64,000 nucleotides of DNA from Paludisphaera soli. GTDB lineage: Bacteria > Planctomycetota > Planctomycetia > Isosphaerales > Isosphaeraceae. The stretch covers positions 1 through 64,000 of the forward strand of contig NZ_JAALJI010000022.1 in assembly GCF_011064595.1 (NCBI RefSeq), written 5' to 3'. This document shows positions 1 through 8,139 of the stretch, piece after piece. The notes beneath the pieces were generated by a model. The model searched no databases and was not told the DNA's origin. It saw only the letters and a program-made list of their open reading frames with translations. The stretch's first letter is position 1. The number at the start of each line of letters is the position of its first letter. A program made the position numbers and the translations under genes.

Positions 1-915
1 GTCACCCATCGTCGACATGATCTGGAAGACGGCCGGCGCCAGCAGGATGACGAAGATCGCCGGGAAGATGCAGAACAGGGTGGGGAAGAGGATCTTGGTG
101 GAGGCCTTCTGGGCCAGCTCCTCGGCCTGCTGCTTGCGGCGTCCGCGGATCGTCTCGGAGTGGGTTTTCAGGCTCTTGACCAGGCTGGCGCCGAATCGCT
201 CCGACTGACCGATGACCGTAGAGAGCGCCAGCGCCTCGTCCAGGTCGGTGCGCTGGGCGAAGTGCAGCAGCGCCTCGCCAGGGGAGCGGCCGAGGTGGAT
301 CTCGCGGTCGGCGATCCGCAGCTCGAATCCCAGCAGCGGGTGGGCCGAGACGATCTCGTCGGCCACCCGCTTGAGCGCGCTCTGGAAGCTCAGGCCCCCT
401 TCCAGGCAGATGACGAGCACGTCGAGCGCGTCGGGCATGGCCCGGCGGAGCTGGATTTGGCGCTTGCTCCGCCGCCGGTTCAGCCAGAGGCCCGGGCCGA
501 ACATGGCGGCGACGAAAACGGCTAGGGCGGCGGCGGCCGCGTAGGCCGGCGGAGCGGCGCCGGTCAAGCTCAGGCCGCCGCCGACCGCGAAGGCCAGCAG
601 CATCAGCGACAGCTTGACGCCCAGGAAGACGTGGATCGCCTGGCGCTGGTAGAGCCCCGCCTGGACGAGCCGCGTGGAGAGGCGGTTGCGCTCGACCTCG
701 TTCTCGGGCGCGATCACCTTGCCCAGCTTCGGCAGGGCGGCCCGCGCCAGCTTGGCGACGGACTCGGGCTTCTCCGACCTGTCGACCTTGCCCGCCAGCT
801 CGTCGAGCCGGTCGTTCAACTTCCGCCCGCGCGACGAGAGGACCAGGCCGGCGAGCGTCGCCAGGCCTACGGTCGCCCCGAAGACGACGAACAAGATCCA
901 TGCTTCCTGATCCAT
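1..915 (-). CDS. tadC: Tad/Flp pilus inner-membrane platform protein TadC (3' end beyond window)
   Basis: TadC is one of the two GspF-like platform proteins that couple the TadA ATPase to Flp pilus assembly in the inner membrane. The frame opens at an ATG at 915 and stays open to base 1 without a stop, so at least 305 codons are present and the C-terminus is missing. The N-terminus has a hydrophobic helix (WILFVVFGATVGLATLAGLV), then a basic region with coiled-coil character, two further hydrophobic stretches, and the type II secretion F region with LDVLVICLEGGLSFQSAL and GASLVKSLKTHSE. A strongly hydrophobic segment (ILFPTLFCIFPAIFVILLA) lies just before the edge. It follows tadB by 22 bases. 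The TadC rather than TadB call rests on gene order and the LEGGLS-type motif. Confidence 0.88.
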   Translation of the reverse strand, partial: MDQEAWILFVVFGATVGLATLAGLVLSSRGRKLNDRLDELAGKVDRSEKPESVAKLARAALPKLGKVIAPENEVERNRLSTRLVQAGLYQRQAIHVFLGVKLSLMLLAFAVGGGLSLTGAAPPAYAAAAALAVFVAAMFGPGLWLNRRRSKRQIQLRRAMPDALDVLVICLEGGLSFQSALKRVADEIVSAHPLLGFELRIADREIHLGRSPGEALLHFAQRTDLDEALALSTVIGQSERFGASLVKSLKTHSETIRGRRKQQAEELAQKASTKILFPTLFCIFPAIFVILLAPAVFQIMSTMGD

Positions 916-937
916 GAGTGCCTCGTCCCGGTCGGGC

Positions 938-1906
938 TCAGAAGTCGAAGTTCACGATCTTACGGATCCAGAGCATCCCGACCACCTCCATGATGCAGGT
1001 CATCGTGAGGATCTCGGAGTGGTCGAACAGCATGATCGCGTAGCTGTAGTTCAACACCAGCATGACGAGCAGCATGATCGGCGGCATGGCCGCCAGGGTC
1101 CAGCCCTGCATCCGGCTCTCGGCGGTGAGGGACTGGATCTCCCCCCGGATCCGGTAGCGGTCGCGGACCACCGCGGCCAGCTTGAGGAGCATCTCGGCGA
1201 GGTTGCCGCCGGTCTGCTGCTGCACCAGGACCGCCAGGACGAAGATCTTCAACTCGACGATCCCCGTCCGCCGATTCAGTTCGCGGAAGGTCACCTCCGG
1301 CGAGAGCCCGAGGTTCTGCTGCTCGTAGCAAAAGGCGAACTCCGCCGAGATCGGCTGGGGGAACTCCTGGGCCACGCTGAGGACCGCCTGCGCCAGGCTC
1401 TGGCCGGCGCGGACCACCCGCGCCATCAGTTCGAAGGCTTCCGGGAGCTGCGAGCGGAGCCGCTCGATGCGGGCGTCTCGAACCTTCTTGACGTAGAACA
1501 GCGGCGCGACGAATCCCAGGGCCGCGGCCAGCCCCGCCTCCAGGGGCCGGCCCCGGACGACGAAGACGAGGAGACCGAGGACCCCCGAGGCCCCCCCCGC
1601 GATCGACAGCAGCCGGCCCGGCGTCACGTCCAGGCCGGACTGCTCCACCATCGACTCGAAGGACTGGGCCAGCGTGGGCGAGCCCTCGCCGGCGCGTACG
1701 GCGGCGTCCATCTGGTCCAGGTTCTTGAACAGCGACGCCTTCTTGGCCTTGGCGGCCGCCGCCTTCCTCTTGAGGAACTCCACGTCGACCCGGTCGTTCA
1801 CCCGCGTCCGGTCGCGCAGGAACAGGTCCGAGGCGACCTGATAAACCGCCGCCACGAACGCGACGGCCGCCGCCGCCGCCAGCCCCAGGACGATCGTGTC
1901 GTTCAC
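938..1906 (-). CDS. tadB: Tad/Flp pilus inner-membrane platform protein TadB
   Basis: TadB is the partner GspF-family membrane protein of the Flp pilus motor. The 322-residue product has an N-terminal membrane helix, a charged linker (about 28-100), a central hydrophobic pair (about 108-140), the F-domain core with LPEAFELMARVVRAGQSLAQA near 155-175 and QQQTGGNLAEML near 228-240, and two C-terminal membrane helices. The start is a GTG whose bases overlap the tadA stop (GTGA), which implies translational coupling. Length and motif order fit TadB/CpaG-type proteins. Confidence 0.9.
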   Translation of the reverse strand: MNDTIVLGLAAAAAVAFVAAVYQVASDLFLRDRTRVNDRVDVEFLKRKAAAAKAKKASLFKNLDQMDAAVRAGEGSPTLAQSFESMVEQSGLDVTPGRLLSIAGGASGVLGLLVFVVRGRPLEAGLAAALGFVAPLFYVKKVRDARIERLRSQLPEAFELMARVVRAGQSLAQAVLSVAQEFPQPISAEFAFCYEQQNLGLSPEVTFRELNRRTGIVELKIFVLAVLVQQQTGGNLAEMLLKLAAVVRDRYRIRGEIQSLTAESRMQGWTLAAMPPIMLLVMLVLNYSYAIMLFDHSEILTMTCIMEVVGMLWIRKIVNFDF

Positions 1907-3321
1907 GACGCCCCCTCCCCTCGGCCCCGGCCGAACATCCCCCAGAGCTTGTCGCCGCCCTCGGCCTCAGGCACCCGCTCTTGCCGCGGCCCCGCCGTCA
2001 AGATCCGGCTCTCGAACATGTCGGGCGGCAGGACCATGCCCCCCTCCTCCAGGCGCTCCAGGCACTTGGGCCGGACCCCCGTGCAGTAGTGGTAGCCCTG
2101 GGCGGCCCGCGTCTCGTCCACCCCCGTCTGCTTGAAGACGAAGATGTCCTGCATGCTCACCACGTCGCCCTCCATGCCGACGATCTCCGAGATCTTCATG
2201 ATCCGCCGCACGCCCCCGGAGAGCCGCGACGCCTGGACGATGAGATGGACCGCCGAGGCGATCTGACGGCGGATGATCCAGATGGGGAGGTCGAACCCCG
2301 CCATGCCGACCATCATCTCCATGCGGCCGATCGCGTCGCGCGTGTCGTTGGCGTGGATCGTGGTCATGGAGCCGTCGTGGCCGGTGTTCATGGCCTGGAG
2401 CATGTCGAGCGTCTCGGAGCCGCGGCACTCGCCGACGACGATCCGCTCGGGCCGCATCCGCAAGGAGTTCTTCACGAGGTCGCGGGTGGTGATGGCCCCC
2501 TCCCCCTCGATGTTCGGCGGCCGGGTCTCCATCCGGACGACGTGCGGCTGCTGCATCCGCAGCTCGGCCGCGTCTTCGATGGTCACCACCCGTTCGTCCT
2601 CGGGGATGAACGCCGAGAGCGCGTTCAGGAGCGTCGTCTTGCCCGAGCCGGTCCCCCCCGAGATCACCATGTTCACCCGCCCCCGGATGCAGGCGGAGAG
2701 GAAGTCCACCATCTCCTGCGCGATCGCCCGCTTCTCGACGAGGTCGTGGGCCAGGAGCGGCGTCTTTCCGGCGCGGCGGATCGACAGGATGCTGCCGTCG
2801 AGCGCCAGGGGGGGGATCACCGCGTTGACGCGCGAGCCGTCCGGGAGCCGGGCGTCGCACAGCGGCGAGGTCTCGTCGATCCGCCGGCCGACCCGGCCGA
2901 CGATCCGCCGGACGATCTCCTGGAGGTGCTTCTCGTCGTTGAAGGCGACGTCGGTGCGCTCCAGCCGGCCCCGGCGCTCCACGTAGACGACCTTCGGCCC
3001 GTTGACCAGGATGTCGGAGACGGACGGGTCGCGCATCAGCCCTTCCAGCGGGCCAATGCCGAAGGTCTCGTCCAGCACCTCCTCGACCAGCTGCTCGCGC
3101 TGCGTGAGGCTCAGCAGGTCGTCGTGCCGCAGGCAGAGCTGCTCGGCGCCGCGGCGGATCTCGTCGCGGATCTCGGCCTCGCTCAGCGAGCCGATGGCGG
3201 AGAGGTCCATGTCCGAGATCAGCTTCTGATGCAGCTCCTTCTTGATGCGACGATGCCGCTCCTCGGCCGAGGGGGGCGCGGCGGCGCGACGATCCGTCAT
3301 CTGGTCGTGGCTCGTGCTCAT
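1903..3321 (-). CDS. tadA: Flp pilus assembly/secretion ATPase TadA (CpaF family)
   Basis: This is the cytoplasmic hexameric secretion ATPase that powers Flp pilus assembly. All family motifs are in the 472-residue product: Walker A GGTGSGKT at 222-229, Asp box VVTIEDAAEL at 245-254, Walker B RIVVGECRG at 293-301 and the His box TGHDGSMTTIHAN at 313-325. The N-terminal CpaF region includes FGIGPLEGLMRDPSVSDI (87-104). The acidic/Gly-rich C-terminal tail (about 430-472) is longer than in most CpaF proteins. It overlaps tadB by four bases and follows cpaE by about 120 bases. Confidence 0.96.
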   Translation of the reverse strand: MSTSHDQMTDRRAAAPPSAEERHRRIKKELHQKLISDMDLSAIGSLSEAEIRDEIRRGAEQLCLRHDDLLSLTQREQLVEEVLDETFGIGPLEGLMRDPSVSDILVNGPKVVYVERRGRLERTDVAFNDEKHLQEIVRRIVGRVGRRIDETSPLCDARLPDGSRVNAVIPPLALDGSILSIRRAGKTPLLAHDLVEKRAIAQEMVDFLSACIRGRVNMVISGGTGSGKTTLLNALSAFIPEDERVVTIEDAAELRMQQPHVVRMETRPPNIEGEGAITTRDLVKNSLRMRPERIVVGECRGSETLDMLQAMNTGHDGSMTTIHANDTRDAIGRMEMMVGMAGFDLPIWIIRRQIASAVHLIVQASRLSGGVRRIMKISEIVGMEGDVVSMQDIFVFKQTGVDETRAAQGYHYCTGVRPKCLERLEEGGMVLPPDMFESRILTAGPRQERVPEAEGGDKLWGMFGRGRGEGAS

Positions 3322-3442
3322 GGGGTGATTCCCTTCAGGGCGGCTGCCCGCCCCGGCCCCGCCGGACGTCGGGGGGCCCGGGCGGGGCCCGCTTCTACTC
3401 CAACTCTAGGGCGCATTCCGCGACGACGCCGCGACGGCCGGC

Positions 3443-4618
3443 TCACACCGCCGCCGCCGCACCCCGCTTCCGCCGGGCGAGCCATCCGGGAGCCTTGGCC
3501 GGGGCGGCCTCGGCCTGCGCCGGAGACAGTGCGCGGGCGATCTGCACCAGACTCCGGGCGACCTTGGAGGTCGGGGCCTCGATCACGAACGGGACCCCGT
3601 TGTTGTTGGCCCGCGCGACCGTTTTCGGGTCGTCCGGGACGCTGAACGCGATCGCGCCCCCCAGGGCCTCCTCGGCCTTCGCGCGCGGGACCTCGCCGGG
3701 CTGCCCGGCGCGGTTGACCGCCAGGCGGATCCGGTCGCCGGCCACGCCCAGCCGCGTCAGGTGTTCGAGCGACCGGTGGACGTTGCGCAGCGAATTGAAG
3801 TCCAGGCGGAAGGTGATCAGCAGGAGGTCGGCCTCGCGAAGCGCGGCGAGCTGCTCGTCGCGATACGTGTGGTCCACGTCCGCCACGACGACCGGGAAGA
3901 TCGAGCGGGACAGGTCGAGCGCCCGGGCGACCCCCTCGGGGCGGACCAGGCCGGCGTCGGCCAGCCGCCGGGGCGCGGCCAGCAGGTGGACGCCCGAATC
4001 GTGCCTGGCGAACGAGCGCTCCAGCATCACGCCGTCGAACGGCGCGGCCGTCTTGCAGAGGTCGGCCAGAGTGTAGGTGGGCTTCAGGTCCAGCAGCGCG
4101 GCGAGGTCGCCGGCCTCCAGCTTCAGGTCGAACATCGCGGCCGAGCCGTGCTCCGCCGCCAGCGCCGCGGCGAGATTGGCGGCGATCGTGCTGGCCCCGG
4201 ATCCGCCGCTCGGCGCCAGGATCGCGATCACCTTCGCACGCGACGCCCCGTTGTGGGCCGACGAGTCCATACGCTTGAGCGCGGCGGCCAGCTCGATCTC
4301 CAGGTCGGCCTTGTCCAGGTAGTCGCGAGCGCCGCCCCGCAGCGCCTGCACGACGAGCCGAACGTCGGTCGTCGGGCCCACGACCAGCAGCGCGCCGCCG
4401 CAGTGGGGGGCGAGCCGGGTCGAGAGCTCCAGGGCCGCCGCGGGGTCCGGGGGGAGCGCCGCGACCACCAGCTGGACCCCCTGCTCGCGGCTCAGCCGGG
4501 CCGAGGCCTGATCGCTCGGCAGGACGTTGGCCTTCGGGCAGTCCCGCTTGTGGAAGCCCAGCACGGCGCGGATGCGGTTGGCGATCGACTCGTCGTCGGC
4601 CACGATGAAGCAAGGCAT
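3443..4618 (-). CDS. cpaE: CpaE/TadZ-like pilus localisation ATPase with pseudo-receiver domain
   Basis: CpaE/TadZ proteins are MinD/ParA relatives that recruit the Tad machine to its site in the cell. The chosen ATG (4618) begins MPCFIVADD and gives 391 residues; earlier in-frame codons would add a Pro/Arg-rich stretch unlike the family. Residues 1-115 look like a receiver domain but the usual phospho-acceptor strand reads LVVAALPPDP, with no Asp at the expected place. The ATPase domain (about 128-375) has a deviant P-loop, APSGGSGASTIAANLA, lacking the usual KGG lysine. FDLKLEAGDLAALLDLKP and VVVADVDHTYRDE match the CpaE switch regions. It may bind nucleotide weakly or act as a scaffold. 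Confidence 0.85.
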   Translation of the reverse strand: MPCFIVADDESIANRIRAVLGFHKRDCPKANVLPSDQASARLSREQGVQLVVAALPPDPAAALELSTRLAPHCGGALLVVGPTTDVRLVVQALRGGARDYLDKADLEIELAAALKRMDSSAHNGASRAKVIAILAPSGGSGASTIAANLAAALAAEHGSAAMFDLKLEAGDLAALLDLKPTYTLADLCKTAAPFDGVMLERSFARHDSGVHLLAAPRRLADAGLVRPEGVARALDLSRSIFPVVVADVDHTYRDEQLAALREADLLLITFRLDFNSLRNVHRSLEHLTRLGVAGDRIRLAVNRAGQPGEVPRAKAEEALGGAIAFSVPDDPKTVARANNNGVPFVIEAPTSKVARSLVQIARALSPAQAEAAPAKAPGWLARRKRGAAAAV

Positions 4619-4679
4619 GACTAATCCCTTACGTGAAAGGCGGCATTCCCTGAAACCGAGGCCGGCGGGCTCGCCGCAT

Positions 4680-6041
4680 TCATCGCGCCTGTCGAGGGGG
4701 GGCGGGCGAGGCCAGGGCCGACACGCCCCGCCCGGACGGCCGGGCACGCTTGAGCACGGTGATCTCGTCGCGGCCGGAAAGTGTCCCGCGCAGGGTCCGG
4801 ATCGAGAGCACCACCGGCGTCGGCTCGGCGGCGGGGGCGATCGACGGTTGCTGCTGCGGGAGGAGGTCGGCGACGGTCGCCGTGGAGTCCCCTTCGTCCG
4901 ACACGTCGTCGGCGTTGCGGAGCGCGAGGTGGAGCGTCCCCTTGCTCTGGGCCAGGTCCAGGATCGACGCCTGCCTCGGCGTCACCAGCAAGGTGACCGA
5001 CGGACACGTGGCGAGGTCGCCGGCCTTGCCCTTCGGCGCGACGACCGCATCGAGATCGTCCGGCGGGTCGACCTTGGTGTTGACGTGGGCGGCCAGCAGT
5101 TCGACGTTCTGCATCAGGGTGGTGGTGGTCGACTCGATGTCCTTGCCGGCGCCCGTGGGAGTCATGGTGAGCAAGACGTCCACCCGATCCCCCGGATGGA
5201 GCAGGCCGGCCAGGCTCGCCGAGAACGAGGGCGTCAAGATCGTCAGGGCCCGCATCCCGGGCGTGACCATCGACGCCATCTTCGAACGGTCTTCCTTGGC
5301 GGCAGGCGCCGGCGGCGCCGATCGATCCAGGCCGAGGTCCGCCAGCGTGGCCGTCGAGCCCTCGGCGTCCGTCTCGTCCGTGGGATTGCGGAGCGCGAGG
5401 TGGAGCGTCCCCTTGTTTTGGGCCAGGTCCAGGATCGACGCCTGCCTCGGCGTCACCAGGAGGGTGACCGACCGGGAATCCGTCGGGTTCGCCGGCTTCT
5501 CGGCCGTCGTCGCATCGACCATCGTATGCACGGCCAGCAATTCGAGGTTCTGCAGGACCGTGAAGCTCGTCGACTGGTCGGCCGACTGGGAGCCGTTGGA
5601 GCTCGACGTCAGCAGGACGTCCACCCGGTTGCCCGGTTGGAGGAAGCCGGCGAGGCTAGACGAGAAGGTGGGGGTCAAAATCGTGAAGGCCCGCATCCCG
5701 GGCTTGATCATCCCCGCCATGCCGGGCCTGCTCCCCTTGGGCAGGAGCTTGGGCTCGACGACGAACTCGCCTTTCAGCATCGGGATGGAAACCGTCCGCC
5801 CGACCGCCTCCTCGATGGAGGCGAACCCGGCGGCGGGGGCCTGGTCCTTGGGGACGTCGCGCACCGCGACCATCGATGCGTCGAGCATCTGGTCACGACG
5901 GAGGCTGGCCTTGGCGACGACCGCCGGCACGGTCGCCTCAGCGACGGGCGCCGGCTTCTTCAGGGCTTGCCGGACCCCCAGAACGGCGGCCAGGCCGCAC
6001 CCCAGGGCCACCAGCACGACGGCCAGGGTCTGCATCCTCAC
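4680..6041 (-). CDS. cpaB: Flp pilus assembly protein CpaB/RcpC with internally duplicated RcpC domain
   Basis: CpaB/RcpC is a periplasmic, membrane-anchored Tad component with an SAF domain followed by an RcpC domain. Here there is an N-terminal membrane helix (about 4-23), an SAF region (about 38-105), and two copies of the RcpC core, about 110-237 and 256-393. Each copy runs through PGMRA.TILTP.FS.SLAG, PG.RVDVLLT, SVTLLVTPRQASILDLAQ and KGTLHLALRN. The usual protein has one copy and is near 250-320 residues; this one has 453. The DNA of the two copies is almost identical over roughly 70 bases (near 4921-4990 and 5395-5464), so the duplication is real and fairly recent. The gene overlaps tadV by four bases. 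Confidence 0.9.
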   Translation of the reverse strand: MRMQTLAVVLVALGCGLAAVLGVRQALKKPAPVAEATVPAVVAKASLRRDQMLDASMVAVRDVPKDQAPAAGFASIEEAVGRTVSIPMLKGEFVVEPKLLPKGSRPGMAGMIKPGMRAFTILTPTFSSSLAGFLQPGNRVDVLLTSSSNGSQSADQSTSFTVLQNLELLAVHTMVDATTAEKPANPTDSRSVTLLVTPRQASILDLAQNKGTLHLALRNPTDETDAEGSTATLADLGLDRSAPPAPAAKEDRSKMASMVTPGMRALTILTPSFSASLAGLLHPGDRVDVLLTMTPTGAGKDIESTTTTLMQNVELLAAHVNTKVDPPDDLDAVVAPKGKAGDLATCPSVTLLVTPRQASILDLAQSKGTLHLALRNADDVSDEGDSTATVADLLPQQQPSIAPAAEPTPVVLSIRTLRGTLSGRDEITVLKRARPSGRGVSALASPAPPRQAR

Positions 6042-6679
6042 GGCGTGCCCCCTTCATGGAACGAGACGGCGTCCGTCGAGGCAGTCGCGAGGGCCGGTCG
6101 CGGCTCGGATGGGGTGCGGAATTCGACGAGCTCGACGCCCCGCCAGGCGATCGTCACGAAGAAGCCCAGGCAGGTCATGGCGGCGAAAGGCACGAGCCGG
6201 CGACGGCGGTCGGGCCGGGCGGCCTCCTGTCGGATCGAAGGGGCCCCCGACGCGATGATCTCGCCGCGCCGCATGCGTTGGATCAGGAACAACAGGTCGA
6301 CGGCCGTCGCAGCCAGGCCGCCGCTCAGGTACGTCAGCGCGAGCGAGTAGACCCCCGCGGCGATCGCCGAGGCGAGGAAGACCTGGACCGTCAGCGCGGG
6401 GCCGAGCCAGGCGCCGAGGGCCGTCAGCAGCTTCACGTCCCCCGCGCCCACGCCCCCCATGACGAAGAAGGCGACCAGCAATCCGAAGCCGGTCAGGGCC
6501 CCGAGACCGCTCGTCGCCAACCCGCCCCACCCGTTGAACCAGGCCGAAGCGGCCAGCCCGGCCAGGAGGACGGGGAACGTCAGGGCGTTGTAAACCTTGA
6601 ACTTCCAGAGGTCGGTCGCGGCGGCGATCACGGTCGCGACCGCCGCCGCCGACAGGAACAGCACCTGCACGCGGTCCAC
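6038..6679 (-). CDS. tadV: Tad prepilin peptidase TadV/CpaA (A24 family)
   Basis: This integral-membrane aspartyl peptidase cleaves Flp prepilins and TadE/F pseudopilins. The two catalytic aspartates are visible: Asp23 in ATDLWKFKVYN and Asp81 in the signature MGGVGAGDVKLL (74-85). The product has 213 residues and several hydrophobic helices. After about residue 130 there is an extra C-terminal part with a basic patch (RPDRRRRL) and one more helix that minimal TadV proteins lack. It lies directly after the pilin gene and overlaps cpaB (ATGA), so it belongs to the same transcript. Confidence 0.92.
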   Translation of the reverse strand: MDRVQVLFLSAAAVATVIAAATDLWKFKVYNALTFPVLLAGLAASAWFNGWGGLATSGLGALTGFGLLVAFFVMGGVGAGDVKLLTALGAWLGPALTVQVFLASAIAAGVYSLALTYLSGGLAATAVDLLFLIQRMRRGEIIASGAPSIRQEAARPDRRRRLVPFAAMTCLGFFVTIAWRGVELVEFRTPSEPRPALATASTDAVSFHEGGTP

Positions 6680-6729
6680 GGGTCCGTCGCTCCCTTCCTT
6701 CTCATCGATTTCGAGGCAGTCCGGTTCGT

Positions 6730-6948
6730 TCAGGGGGCGCCCTCGAAGCCGGCGACCACCAGCTCAAATTTCAATGCGACGATGGGACCAACCCCGGATG
6801 CGGCCACGATCGCCACGCCGGCGATCACGCCGACTAGAAGTGCGTACTCGACCATGGTCGCGGCCTCGACGTCGCAAACCAGGTTTTTCAGGAGAAGTCT
6901 CGTAGTCGTCCCTCCTGAAAGAGCGGACCCGGGCGGGATAGGTTTCAT
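6730..6948 (-). CDS. flp: Flp-type prepilin with Ala in place of Gly(-1); start codon uncertain
   Basis: This is a Flp pilin paralogue. The type IVb signature TMVEYALLVGVIAG is present, with Glu+5/Tyr+6 and a hydrophobic helix, but the residue before the cleavage point is Ala (EAATMVEY) where Flp pilins normally carry Gly. From the ATG at 6948 the product has 72 residues with an unusual Pro/Gly-rich leader and no good Shine-Dalgarno. An excellent one (AGGAGGG, 6910-6916) sits inside the leader, six bases before an in-frame ACG at 6901-6903. Starting there gives a leader aligning with the neighbouring 53-residue pilin. So either ACG initiates or a former ATG has mutated. The C-terminus (KFELVVAGFEGAP) is longer than in the neighbour. 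Confidence 0.85.
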   Translation of the reverse strand: MKPIPPGSALSGGTTTRLLLKNLVCDVEAATMVEYALLVGVIAGVAIVAASGVGPIVALKFELVVAGFEGAP

Positions 6949-6977
6949 CGGGCTGTCTCGGAGCAGAACGCCCCCCC

Positions 6978-7020
6978 TTTAAGAAAAGTAGGCGGGCCCG
7001 TCCTCGGGGGGGGGGCCCGC
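6978..7020 (-). terminator. hairpin with T-rich tail between the two pilin genes
   Basis: Read on the minus strand, an 8-bp perfect GC stem (GCGGGCCC / GGGCCCGC, 7020-7013 with 6999-6992) is followed at once by CTACTTTTCTTAAA. This is a fair intrinsic terminator or attenuator about 50 bases after the short pilin gene and before the second one. It would favour expression of the first pilin over the assembly genes. Confidence 0.5.
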
Positions 7021-7072
7021 TCTGTGGCGGAGACGTCGATGGGCGAACCGGGGCGCTGCGGTCGCGAGGCCG

Positions 7073-7234
7073 TTACAGTGCGGTCGTGACCTCGCCGAAC
7101 TTCGCGCTGAGGCCGGCTGAAAGGGCGGTCACGGCGACGATCGCGGCGACGGCGATCAGGGCGACCATCAGGGCGTACTCGACCATCGTGGCGCCGTCTT
7201 CTTCGGAAACGAGGCGGTTCATGAAGCTACGCAT
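7073..7234 (-). CDS. flp: Flp major pilin, 53 residues
   Basis: A small Flp/Fap pilin and the best candidate for the main pilus subunit. The product begins MRSFMNRLVSEEDG and has the exact processing site G^ATMVEYAL, with Gly at -1, Glu at +5 and Tyr at +6, then a hydrophobic helix (MVALIAVAAIVAVTAL) and a short tail ending FGEVTTAL. The length is typical for the family. The ATG at 7234 has a good ribosome site (AGGAGA about seven bases upstream). It is the first gene of the minus-strand arm and is followed by the hairpin at 6978-7020. Confidence 0.92.
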   Translation of the reverse strand: MRSFMNRLVSEEDGATMVEYALMVALIAVAAIVAVTALSAGLSAKFGEVTTAL

Positions 7235-7713
7235 CGGGATCTCTCCTTGGGGCGGTTCTGGATGGGGAAGACTGGAGACGCCGGCATCCTCGGCCGGTCG
7301 TCCGGGTTCATCACGGCGGGCTGGGTCCGGCGGTCGGGGCGTTCGAGTTGAAGCCCCTGATGGAGCGAGGCGGGCGGCGAAGGACTTGTGAGAATCCCTT
7401 GAATCGTCGATCCGACTCGCTCGTTTCCGTCTCCTCCGTCGGCGGTCGGCGTTTCGTGCCGGCCTACACAGGTAATCAAGGTCACGAACGCCCCCGTGTC
7501 AAAGATTCGGCGGATCGAAGTGAAATCCGATTCATCGGCCGGCCCGTGATCTCCGGGCGTGCTCTCCGTGCACTCAATGGATCTCCCGCGTGCGCGCACG
7601 ATCCGTTGTACCCCCGCCACACCGCCCCCCGACGGCGATCGCGACCTACTCTTGCCTTCAGGGGGTCGCGACGGGCCCTCGTTCCTCATGGCCCTCGGGC
7701 CGGGAGTCTCATC
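7235..7713. promoter_or_regulatory. divergent intergenic region between the two Tad arms
   Basis: About 480 bases separate the pilin gene (minus) from the tadE-like gene (plus). No conserved protein is recognisable in any frame. Promoters for both arms must lie here, but I could not pick a convincing -35/-10 pair for either direction. Confidence 0.45.
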
Positions 7714-8124
7714 ATGGTTCGCGTGAGTACGAGGAAGCGGAAGCCCCGTGGAGCCGCGGCGGTCGAGCTGGCGCTCTTGCTGCCGATGATGTGCTTCATC
7801 TGCGTGGCCGCCATCGACTTCTGCCGGGCCTTCGCCGACGCGATGACGGTCTCCGAGTGCGTGCACGTCGGCGCGCTGCGGGGGATGCTCGCCCCTGCTT
7901 CGACGCCCCTGCCGACCGCGACCATCGAGGCCGCCGCGCTGGAGCGGGCGGCGCGCCTGGAGACGCCCCCGGAGATCGTGGTCCGTTCGGGCTCGGACGC
8001 CGCCGGCACCCCCTATGTCGAGGTGGAGGCGAGCTACGTCATCCATCCCCTGTTCAACTACCCCGGGGTCCCCGAGACCATTTCGATCGTTCGGACGGTC
8101 CGGATGAGGCGGACCCCCTCGTGA
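7714..8124 (+). CDS. tadE: TadE-like pseudopilin
   Basis: TadE/TadF-family minor pseudopilin of the Flp pilus, 136 residues. The N-terminus is a basic leader (MVRVSTRKRKPRG) followed by AAAVELALLLPMMCFI, the TadE signature with Glu at +5 of the mature helix, which TadV is known to process in this family. The ATG at 7714 was chosen because GGGAG lies just upstream and the frame before it has no family resemblance. The C-terminal part ends in a beta-rich region (SYVIHPLFNYPGVPE). A decayed copy of this C-terminal part occurs at 9929-10068. The stop is 15 bases before the next gene. Confidence 0.88.
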   Translation: MVRVSTRKRKPRGAAAVELALLLPMMCFICVAAIDFCRAFADAMTVSECVHVGALRGMLAPASTPLPTATIEAAALERAARLETPPEIVVRSGSDAAGTPYVEVEASYVIHPLFNYPGVPETISIVRTVRMRRTPS

Positions 8125-8139
8125 CCGCATTTCGGGAGA

